Source: an uncultured Clostridia bacterium
GTDB lineage: Bacteria > Bacillota > Clostridia > Saccharofermentanales > Saccharofermentanaceae
Direction of reading: 5' to 3'
Assembly: GCA_946405115.1 (NCBI GenBank)
Contig: CAMJGB010000025.1
Location: 1 to 13,454 of the forward strand
DNA: 13,454 nt
Position numbers and translations under genes: made by a program. The notes below the pieces were generated by a model, which worked only from the letters and a program-made list of their open reading frames with translations, was not told the DNA's origin and ran no database searches. The first letter of the stretch is position 1; every line of letters starts with the position of its first letter. Of this stretch, positions 6,429 through 12,112 are shown one piece after another.

Positions 6429-6456
6429 TTGCCCTAAGCGTGCTTATGGGTATAGT
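6429..6456 (+). promoter_or_regulatory. Promoter of the TetR gene with embedded operator palindrome
   Basis: The -35 is TTGCCC (6429-6434), the spacer 16 bp and the -10 TATAGT (6451-6456). Within the spacer, CCCTAAGCGTGCTTATGG (6432-6449) is an imperfect palindrome with 7 of 8 arm bases paired and a perfect core TAAGC-GT-GCTTA. Its position between -35 and -10 suits repression by the encoded TetR protein (autoregulation). Confidence 0.5.
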
Positions 6457-6495
6457 ATTACTAAGTAGGCTATTTTTCTAAGAGCAGGGAGTAAT

Positions 6496-7068
6496 ATGGC
6501 GAAAAGAGGAGAAACAAGAGAGAAGATACTTGTCGCGGCTACACGCGTATTCTTCGAGAACGGCTTCGAAGCGACATCGGTAAAGATGATTTGCGAGGAA
6601 GCCGATGTTGTTACCGGCAGTTTCTATCACTTCTTCCCTTCGAAGGAGATGCTTTTCGAGCAGGTTATCGAGCGCTACCTTGAAGATTACACGGACCGTG
6701 TCGGCGCGATCCTGGGTGATGAGAGCCTCTCACTGGAACAGACTTTGGACAATATTCTCGGTGAGCTTATCGCTACAATTAGAACGCTGTATGAGGTGTC
6801 CGAAGGAAACAAGCTTCATTGGACAGTTCAGTGCTCACTTAATGCGATTACGATCAATGCCATTATCGAGCCGCTTTCCCAGTTTATCGCCAGATTAAAG
6901 AACAAGGGTGAGATTAAGAGCCTCATTGATGTTGATGACATTACTCTTGCGAAGATCATCATTCACAGTTCCGAGGCTATCGTTCAAAGTACGGACGAGA
7001 AGCATTTTACCAAGGAAGAGCTTAAGGTTAAGCTTCTGGATTTCATAAGTAAGATAGTTGAGTTCTAA
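6496..7068 (+). CDS. TetR/AcrR-family transcriptional regulator
   Basis: This 190-residue one-component repressor candidate has the TetR DNA-binding domain at about 1-55: REKILVAATRVFFENGFEATSVKMICEEADVVTGSFYHFFPSKEML shows the family's helix 1, the turn and the recognition-helix tail with the FYHFFPSKE signature (43-51). The rest (about 56-190) is the all-helical ligand and dimerisation domain, which does not reveal the ligand. AGGGAG lies five bases before the ATG. The upstream promoter contains an operator-like palindrome. It is convergent with the next gene, so its targets besides itself may be elsewhere; the GNAT gene upstream is a possible partner. Confidence 0.94.
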   Translation: MAKRGETREKILVAATRVFFENGFEATSVKMICEEADVVTGSFYHFFPSKEMLFEQVIERYLEDYTDRVGAILGDESLSLEQTLDNILGELIATIRTLYEVSEGNKLHWTVQCSLNAITINAIIEPLSQFIARLKNKGEIKSLIDVDDITLAKIIIHSSEAIVQSTDEKHFTKEELKVKLLDFISKIVEF

Positions 7069-7071
7069 GAC

Positions 7072-7554
7072 TCAGCCGAAGAACACAAATCCCGCATCGA
7101 TAATGAAGGCAAAGGCGAAGATGATGCCGAGTGTAATAACTATGGCCGGAGGCGCGTTCTCGAGCTTTCTGCACTGAGGGTGAATGAGCTTTAAGAATAC
7201 GGTCGCGATAAGACCGAACAAGAGTGAACTAATAAGAGATATCCTTCCCTGATAATTAAGCGGCCATGCGCCGTAATTCCACGGCAATTCGCCTAAGATC
7301 ATCTCGAGAGGATATGATGCTATAAGCTCCAGCGCAGTCGTGATTATCGCACTTGAGACGAAGATGACGGGAGCGGAGTATTCTTTCTTGCGATAGATGA
7401 GAAGAAGCAGCATGCAGCCGAATCCGTAGATGGGGATGAGAGGCATATGAAGGATGCCGCGGTCTGCATATCCGTGGTTCACAACAAGTTCCACAGCCTC
7501 CTCATAAAGCCAGCCCCACAAGGCTCCGGCCGTGAACTCGATCATGTATGTCAT
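7072..7554 (-). CDS. PF06541-type integral membrane protein (putative ABC-transporter type IV family)
   Basis: This 160-residue protein has hydrophobic segments at about 5-26, 38-54, 62-82, 103-124 and 135-158. The family pattern is clear: a first helix with GALWGWLYEEAVE, then RGILHMPLIPIYGFG (32-46), then ELPWNYGAWPLNYQGRISL (89-107). Members of this family are annotated as putative ABC-transporter membrane proteins, but no ATPase is adjacent and the role is unproven. The frame runs on upstream to 7704, but that extension overlaps the next gene and a terminator. The ATG at 7554 follows a TGGTATAAT promoter whose transcript should start near 7576. The Shine-Dalgarno site is weak. Its stop codon lies three bases from that of the convergent TetR gene. 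Confidence 0.82.
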   Translation of the reverse strand: MTYMIEFTAGALWGWLYEEAVELVVNHGYADRGILHMPLIPIYGFGCMLLLLIYRKKEYSAPVIFVSSAIITTALELIASYPLEMILGELPWNYGAWPLNYQGRISLISSLLFGLIATVFLKLIHPQCRKLENAPPAIVITLGIIFAFAFIIDAGFVFFG

Positions 7555-7581
7555 CAGTAGTGTTGATCGTCTCACATCCAA

Positions 7582-7590
7582 ATTATACCA
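7582..7590 (-). promoter_or_regulatory. Extended -10 promoter for the PF06541 gene
   Basis: TGGTATAAT on the minus strand is identical to the box before the nucleotidase gene and lies directly after the terminator of the preceding gene. The predicted transcription start is near 7576, about 21 bases before the ATG. Confidence 0.5.
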
Positions 7591-7593
7591 ATA

Positions 7594-7624
7594 AGAAAAA
7601 GGCGCCGGTGATACCGACGCCTTT
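7594..7624 (-). terminator. Rho-independent terminator after the small four-span membrane protein
   Basis: On the minus strand AAAGGCG-x-CGGT and ACCG-x-CGCCTTT form a GC-rich stem with one mismatch and a three-base loop. The T-rich tail TTTTTCTT follows. It lies 22 bases past the stop codon of the upstream gene and separates it from the PF06541 gene. Confidence 0.82.
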
Positions 7625-7646
7625 GAAGTTCTAATTAGATGCTTAA

Positions 7647-8123
7647 TCAATACTGGTCGTCTACCAGGAAGAAGCAAAGCAGCGTGAACAGTGCAAGTAC
7701 GCATGCGGAGATGATGGCCATGTAGAAGCCGATGCCGAGTGTGATGGATACGCCGCTTCCGCCGCCGATGGATGCGTACAGTTCGCTTATTGCTCCCAAT
7801 GTCGTGCTGCTGTCATTAAACTGATCCTGAACATTAGCGATTCTGTAGATCTGATAGAGCAGTGCAAGTGCCTGTACGCCGCCTGAGATAAGTACATACT
7901 TCTTTCTGTACATCATAAGGATGACGATGATGCCGCCTACGGCAAGAATCAGAATCGGCCATGAATAGTAGCTTGATACGATTCGGTATGACTCCTGGGA
8001 TGCGGCTGAGAATGCGTTTGCTCCAAAGTTGAGCGTGTAAGCCGGCAGGAACAGGCTGACGATTGAAAGTATGCAGGCTATAAGAAAGCCGTACATCGAA
8101 ATGGTTTGTGATTGTGTTCTCAT
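7647..8123 (-). CDS. Small four-span membrane protein of unknown function
   Basis: This 158-residue protein has hydrophobic segments at about 11-30, 54-72, 77-95 and 126-153, with a short Lys/Arg-rich turn (YRKK, 72-75) between the second and third and a Gly/Ser-rich stretch (119-125) before the last. I recognise no family. The start codon has AGGAGG nine bases upstream. The gene has its own promoter (TTCATA-N17-TATAAT) and its own terminator, so it is transcribed alone. A 19-bp palindrome overlaps its transcription start and part of its Shine-Dalgarno site, which suggests tight regulation. Confidence 0.78.
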   Translation of the reverse strand: MRTQSQTISMYGFLIACILSIVSLFLPAYTLNFGANAFSAASQESYRIVSSYYSWPILILAVGGIIVILMMYRKKYVLISGGVQALALLYQIYRIANVQDQFNDSSTTLGAISELYASIGGGSGVSITLGIGFYMAIISACVLALFTLLCFFLVDDQY

Positions 8124-8135
8124 AGTTAGTAACCT

Positions 8136-8154
8136 CCTCTTATTCCATAAGAGG
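8136..8154. promoter_or_regulatory. Palindrome at start of the small membrane-protein transcript
   Basis: CCTCTTAT and ATAAGAGG are perfect 8-bp arms around three bases. The site runs from just after the -10 box into the first three bases of AGGAGG. If the transcript starts near 8149 it cannot form the complete RNA hairpin, so an operator DNA site is more likely than a riboregulator. Confidence 0.55.
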
Positions 8155-8155
8155 G

Positions 8156-8184
8156 ATTATAAGACAAAAATGACAGTTTATGAA
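8156..8184 (-). promoter_or_regulatory. Promoter of the small membrane-protein gene
   Basis: The -35 is TTCATA (8179-8184, 4/6 match), the spacer exactly 17 bp, and the -10 a perfect TATAAT (8156-8161). The predicted start is near 8149. The same -35/spacer/-10 combination occurs before the SGNH lipoprotein gene. Confidence 0.6.
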
Positions 8185-8190
8185 TACTGT
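8166..8190 (-). terminator. Weak terminator-like hairpin after the SGNH lipoprotein gene
   Basis: On the minus strand, ACAGT and ACTGT (8 bases apart) form a 5-bp stem just past the stop codon, followed two bases later by TTTTT. The stem is short, so termination may be partial. It overlaps the promoter of the next gene. Confidence 0.35.
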
Positions 8191-8191
8191 G

Positions 8192-8938
8192 TTATTCGGC
8201 GTTCACGAGGACCGCGTAACTGTAAAGATTTATGCCCTCGGGAGTATCAGGATGGAAGTCGTTCCACATATAGACTGAGGTATCTACCTCGGCAAGAGTT
8301 TCCATGATCGTATCGCACGGGTCGATCATTATTCGCTGCTCGCCGTCGCACCATTCTCTTAGTGCATCTTCAAAATCCTGATAGGTCTGATAGGTCTCGT
8401 CCGGGAAATTAAGGGCGGGCCAGGCGTTTATGAAGTAGAATCTCGCATCCGGAGATTTGCCAAGAAGGCAGTCGGTAAGTATCTGAAGATTATCAACGTA
8501 TTCTTCGGCTGATGCGGCTCCGAACGGCTGGTCGATGAAGAGGACATCATTGATTCCGATCGCGACTACATAAATGTCAGCGGCGGGGATGTCATCACAA
8601 ACTTCGGTAAGCTTCAAAGATGTCCAGCCAGGGTCCGAGAAGTTCATGATCTCTCCGCGGATCAAGTGGGTGAGAGGTTCGTACCACGGTATGCCTCCGG
8701 TCGCTGTTCCGGCAGTGATGCTGTCACCTACAAAGCAGAAAGACAGACCGCTCTTCATGTCGTTGAAGAACTGACTGTCAGTAATGTCATCATCCGATTC
8801 AGAAGGTTCTGTTGTCTCGATGGTTTCAGCCGTAATCTGAGTTGTCTCGGAGGCGGGAGTCTCGACGCTTACAGAGCATCCTGCAAGCAGAATCGATGAA
8901 GCAGTTAAAGCTGCAAGAAACTTAGCTTTTGCTTTCAT
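8192..8938 (-). CDS. SGNH/GDSL-family hydrolase, lipoprotein
   Basis: This 248-residue exported protein has a signal peptide ending in a good lipobox, LLAGC (Cys21). A Thr/Glu/Ser-rich tether follows (about 26-56), then an SGNH fold. Block I is FVGDSITAG with nucleophile S73. A glycine for block II is likely in DPGWTSLKL (102-110). Block III is AIGIND (N130). Block V contains NDFHP (D227, H229). It is probably an esterase or deacylase acting on a cell-wall or environmental glycan; the substrate is unknown. The acid-histidine spacing is D-x-H, where many members have D-x-x-H, with Asn at the usual Asp place. GGAGGAGG lies eight bases before the ATG. Its promoter lies back to back with that of the divergent MATE gene. 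Confidence 0.9.
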   Translation of the reverse strand: MKAKAKFLAALTASSILLAGCSVSVETPASETTQITAETIETTEPSESDDDITDSQFFNDMKSGLSFCFVGDSITAGTATGGIPWYEPLTHLIRGEIMNFSDPGWTSLKLTEVCDDIPAADIYVVAIGINDVLFIDQPFGAASAEEYVDNLQILTDCLLGKSPDARFYFINAWPALNFPDETYQTYQDFEDALREWCDGEQRIMIDPCDTIMETLAEVDTSVYMWNDFHPDTPEGINLYSYAVLVNAE

Positions 8939-8972
8939 GTTTAAGACCTCCTCCGGTACTTTAATTACTTAG

Positions 8973-9001
8973 ATTATATGATATAATTTGCGGACTATGA
9001 A
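8973..9001 (-). promoter_or_regulatory. Promoter of the SGNH lipoprotein gene
   Basis: The -35 is TTCATA (8996-9001), the spacer 17 bp and the -10 a perfect TATAAT (8973-8978). The -35 lies over the start codon of the divergent MATE gene, so the two transcription units must compete for polymerase. Confidence 0.55.
8979..8987 (+). promoter_or_regulatory. Extended -10 promoter of the MATE gene
   Basis: TGATATAAT (TGn plus a perfect TATAAT) abuts the minus-strand -10 box. Transcription is predicted to begin about 8993-8996, within a few bases of the MATE ATG at 8997. Confidence 0.6.
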
Positions 9002-10379
9002 TTTGAGATCAAGACTGGGTACAAAAGACTTCTACAAGATGATGCTCGGCATAGCGGTTCCGATGATGATCCAGAACGGATTAACTAACTTCGTGAACCT
9101 TCTTGATAACCTGATGATCGGTCGCGTCGGAACTAACGCAATCTCAGGAATCGCGATTGCCAATCAGCTTGTGTTTATATTCTTCCTGCTCATGTTCGGA
9201 GCCACATCCGGAGTAGGTATCTTCAGTGCGCAGTTTTACGGTAAGGGAGACGTTAAAGGTCTTCGCGATACATTCAGATTTAAGCTCATAATGAACACGG
9301 TTATCGCGTGTATAAGCATAGTGGTTTTCGCTGTGCTTGCGCCCACGCTTGTGTCGCTGTTTCTTGAGGGAGAGGGAAGTGCTGAGGATGCTGCCGAGAC
9401 ACTTGCCGTAGGTGTAAGTTACCTTAAGATTCAGCTTGTGAGTCTGGTGCCTATCGGTGTCAGTTATGCATATGCGGGAACGCTTCGCGACACGGGCCAC
9501 ACCAAGGTTCCGATGCTCGCTTCAATCGCTGCGATATTCGTTAACCTCATAGGAAATGCCGTGCTTATCTACGGCCTTTTCGGACTGCCGGCATTAGGTG
9601 CTGACGGTGCTTCGATCGCGACGGTAATATCTCGTTTTGTGGAGATGGGTGTGCTCATCATCTACACGGGCACTCATGGCAGTTTCCATAAGTTCATTAT
9701 CGGTGCTTTCGCGGACTTCCGTGTGCCGTTGTATCTGTGCCGCAAGTTCGTGCTTAAGTCGCTCCCGCTGATGGCCAACGAGACTCTCTGGGCGCTCGGT
9801 ATGGCTGTGCTTAATCAGAGTTATTCCTACAGAAGTTTAAGTGCCGTTGCTGCCGTCAGCATCGAGACCACGATCTTCAATGTAATGAGCGTGGCTTTCA
9901 TTGCCATGGGTGAAGCGGGCGGTATTGTCGTAGGTCAGATATTAGGATCGGGCGACGTTGATAAAGCCAAAGACCACGCGATAAAGATGAGAGATTTTAC
10001 CGTGTTCTGCGCAGTGGTGTTCGGTGTGTTCATGCTTATAATCTCGCCGTTCTTCCCGCGCTTCTATAACGTTACGGATGAGGTAAGAAGCCTTGCATCG
10101 ACGCTTATCTTCATAACGGGTCTCATCATGCCTGTAATCGCATTTACGCATGCATCCTACTTCATCATAAGAGCGGGCGGAAACACGCTTATAACCTTCA
10201 TCTTTGACTGCGGATATACATGGTTTATCGTCGTGCCTCTTGCATGGATCTTAAGCCGTAAGACCGGCGTCAGCGTGCCCGTAATGATGTTCACCGTTCA
10301 GTGGGCGGAGATAATCAAATGCATCATGGGTGAAGTGATGGTAAGAAGCGGAATCTGGGCGAAGAATATCGTTAAGTAA
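8997..10379 (+). CDS. MATE-family multidrug/cation antiporter
   Basis: This 460-residue membrane protein has about twelve hydrophobic segments in two similar halves, the usual MATE size. The N-terminal signature is seen in MMLGIAVPMMIQNGLTNFV and LLDNLMIGRVGTNAISGIAIANQ (15-58). The start of the second half is LPLMANETLWALGMAVLNQSY with VAAVSIETTIFNV and GEAGGIVVGQILGSGD. It would expel drugs or metabolites in exchange for Na+ or H+; the substrate is unknown. The ATG at 8997 is required for an intact first helix, and it has no Shine-Dalgarno site and almost no leader given the promoter position. An in-frame TTG three codons earlier lies too close to the -10 box to be transcribed. The gene ends 11 bases from the convergent cyclase gene, with no clear terminator between. 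Confidence 0.94.
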   Translation: MNLRSRLGTKDFYKMMLGIAVPMMIQNGLTNFVNLLDNLMIGRVGTNAISGIAIANQLVFIFFLLMFGATSGVGIFSAQFYGKGDVKGLRDTFRFKLIMNTVIACISIVVFAVLAPTLVSLFLEGEGSAEDAAETLAVGVSYLKIQLVSLVPIGVSYAYAGTLRDTGHTKVPMLASIAAIFVNLIGNAVLIYGLFGLPALGADGASIATVISRFVEMGVLIIYTGTHGSFHKFIIGAFADFRVPLYLCRKFVLKSLPLMANETLWALGMAVLNQSYSYRSLSAVAAVSIETTIFNVMSVAFIAMGEAGGIVVGQILGSGDVDKAKDHAIKMRDFTVFCAVVFGVFMLIISPFFPRFYNVTDEVRSLASTLIFITGLIMPVIAFTHASYFIIRAGGNTLITFIFDCGYTWFIVVPLAWILSRKTGVSVPVMMFTVQWAEIIKCIMGEVMVRSGIWAKNIVK

Positions 10380-10390
10380 ACGGGCAGCGG

Positions 10391-11869
10391 TCAGTTATCG
10401 CGTGGGCCCTGCTCCATGCCGTGTTCCTTCTTGAATTTAATCTTCTCATCGTACATCTGTCTGTCAGCACGCTTGAATACAAGCTCGGCACTCTGATCGT
10501 CAGACGAACACTCGGCAAGGCCTACGGCTGCTGAATAACGAAGCCATGGATCAGCGTCTTCTTTCGCATAAGAAGCTTCAAATTCCTTACGCACTTCCTT
10601 AACTCTCTCGAAGCGCTCTTCATAGTCTTCGCCTGTGAGTGCAACTACGAACTCGTCGCCGCCGATGCGGTAAACGGGGGAGTGCTTGAAGACTTCGCAA
10701 ATGATGTGGCAGCATCCCTTGATGTAGATGTCGCCTGAAGCATGTCCGAATTCATCGTTAATATCCTTAAGGCAGTTAACGTCGATCATGACGAAAGCGA
10801 ACTTCGTCTTGCCGTCCTTGATGCCTTCGTTAAACTCATTGAACTTAGCCGTATAAGCAGCCTTGTTGCCGATGCCCGTAAGTGCATCACGGTAAGCTTC
10901 CTGGCTGATCTTGCCGATCTCGCTCTCGACCTTCTCCTTCTCGCGCGTGATGTGCGTGATGTTGTCGATATAGTCGAGGATTCGTACCTGCATGTCGCGA
11001 ATGCCGTCATAGATATCGCGGATCTCATCGTGGCTTGTGATGTGTATGTCGATTACGCCCGCTTCATCGTAGTCTCTTCCGGTAGCAGGGGAGAACTTCT
11101 TCATGCCTTCCGTGATCTCGTTCAGAGGATTAACGATATTTCTCTTTACGAAGATGATGGCTCCGAGCAAAACGGCAAATGTAATTGCGACTGCGCTTAA
11201 CAGGAGATAAACAAGATTCGTATAGCGGTCGTGCATGACATCTTCCATGCTGATGTCGCATCCTACATGGCAGACAAGATTGCCGTCGAGATCGTAAAGC
11301 GGCGCATAAGCGGAACAGAGCCAACCCCAGTCACCGTGGTTGATAACAGGCTCGATGTAATTGGTAGGTTCGATTCCTTCGAACTCTTCTTCGCGCACCT
11401 CGTAGTAACCCGTCTGGTAAAGGGGAACATCATCTGCATCGATAAGGTACATGTCGAGCATTGCATCCACGTCGCCCCAAGCAATGAGGTAGAGATACTT
11501 AACGTCTCCCATGCTTGCAACATAAGTACGAAGCTTATTACGCTCGGTTACATATCCGTCCCACAATCCGTTCTCACGAAGGTAGTCTTCGATCAAAGCT
11601 TCCTTGTCCGTCTCTTCAGCGAGGTCACGGATCTCCTGGAACTCTTCCGACTCAATGGCTGTGCGCAGCCTGCTTAAGTATCTGACGTCAGCGAGCGTCG
11701 CATAGTTTTTCGCGGAATTGTAGGCGAGCTTCCTGTAATAAGCATCAATCTGGCTCGCGTTGATAAAGAAAGCAACAAGGCACGACCCTACCACAGCGAA
11801 AAGCACTGTGAGTACGATGAAGATGTACATCTTCTTGCCGATGGTCAATCTGCCGTGCCTGTTGCCCAT
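10391..11869 (-). CDS. Membrane diguanylate cyclase: extracytoplasmic sensor, HAMP, GGDEF
   Basis: This 492-residue protein should make c-di-GMP from two GTP. Helix 1 lies at about 14-36. An extracytoplasmic region of about 180 residues follows (37-215), of Cache-like size and pattern (DVKYLYLIAWGD near 122-133, YAPLYDLDGNLVCHVGCDIS near 188-207). Helix 2 is at about 217-241, and a HAMP linker (IVNPLNEITEGMKKF onward, about 245-305) and a short coiled helix lead to a GGDEF domain (about 325-480). The GGDEF motif is intact (RIGGDEFVV, 403-407), with D363 in the MIDVNCLKDIND block. The RxxD inhibitory site is missing (FKHS at that place), so feedback inhibition by product through that site is unlikely. 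AAGGAG lies six bases before the ATG. It may oppose the EAL protein about 7 kb away. No ligand can be named. Confidence 0.93.
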   Translation of the reverse strand: MGNRHGRLTIGKKMYIFIVLTVLFAVVGSCLVAFFINASQIDAYYRKLAYNSAKNYATLADVRYLSRLRTAIESEEFQEIRDLAEETDKEALIEDYLRENGLWDGYVTERNKLRTYVASMGDVKYLYLIAWGDVDAMLDMYLIDADDVPLYQTGYYEVREEEFEGIEPTNYIEPVINHGDWGWLCSAYAPLYDLDGNLVCHVGCDISMEDVMHDRYTNLVYLLLSAVAITFAVLLGAIIFVKRNIVNPLNEITEGMKKFSPATGRDYDEAGVIDIHITSHDEIRDIYDGIRDMQVRILDYIDNITHITREKEKVESEIGKISQEAYRDALTGIGNKAAYTAKFNEFNEGIKDGKTKFAFVMIDVNCLKDINDEFGHASGDIYIKGCCHIICEVFKHSPVYRIGGDEFVVALTGEDYEERFERVKEVRKEFEASYAKEDADPWLRYSAAVGLAECSSDDQSAELVFKRADRQMYDEKIKFKKEHGMEQGPRDN

Positions 11870-11913
11870 GTATTTCTCCTTATGCTCCCCAAAATATAAG
11901 TGAATACAATTGG

Positions 11914-11919
11914 ATTATA
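11914..11919 (-). promoter_or_regulatory. -10 box for the diguanylate cyclase gene
   Basis: A perfect TATAAT on the minus strand lies about 45 bases before the start codon, with no convincing -35. I saw no c-di-GMP riboswitch-like motif in the short leader. Confidence 0.45.
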
Positions 11920-12015
11920 GAACATGATTATGTATTAAAAATTAGTGCGTTCTTGCCCAGTTTTCAAAGAATTATGTCCAAATTGTAAATTCGGATTTCC
12001 CCGATACGATTTATC

Positions 12016-12043
12016 TTGACCGGGGGCGGGGGGATGGTAATAT
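12016..12043 (+). promoter_or_regulatory. Strong promoter of the flotillin gene with G-rich spacer
   Basis: The -35 is TTGACC (12016-12021, 5/6 match), the spacer 16 bp and the -10 TAATAT (12038-12043), preceded by TGG (extended -10). The spacer consists mostly of GGGGG-C-GGGGGG. The predicted transcription start is near 12050, leaving a leader of about 63 bases. Confidence 0.65.
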
Positions 12044-12051
12044 ATCTTCAA

Positions 12052-12068
12052 TGTTCCTCGCGAGAACA
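12052..12068. repeat. Inverted repeat in the flotillin leader
   Basis: TGTTC-c-TCG and CGA-GAACA form a 16-base perfect palindrome interrupted by one extra C. It begins right at the predicted transcription start, so it may be an operator or a 5'-end RNA hairpin. Confidence 0.45.
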
Positions 12069-12112
12069 TATGGGATAGAACAATTTAAGGAATAAGGAAT
12101 AGGAGAAAAACT

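Noticed and set aside
7555..7704. Upstream extension of the PF06541 protein
   Set aside because: It overlaps the end of the next gene, runs through an intrinsic terminator and precedes the promoter; its residues do not resemble the family.
10742..11677. Two plus-strand open frames (152 and 148 codons) opposite the diguanylate cyclase gene
   Set aside because: They are shadows of a well-supported gene, with no ribosome sites and no recognisable motif.
12052..12068. LexA (SOS) box in the flotillin leader
   Set aside because: The half-sites are in the order GTTC...GAAC, opposite to the GAAC...GTTC of Bacillota LexA boxes.
11870..12112. c-di-GMP riboswitch between the diguanylate cyclase and flotillin genes
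   Set aside because: I could not find the conserved GEMM core or paired helices on either strand; the leaders are also too short.
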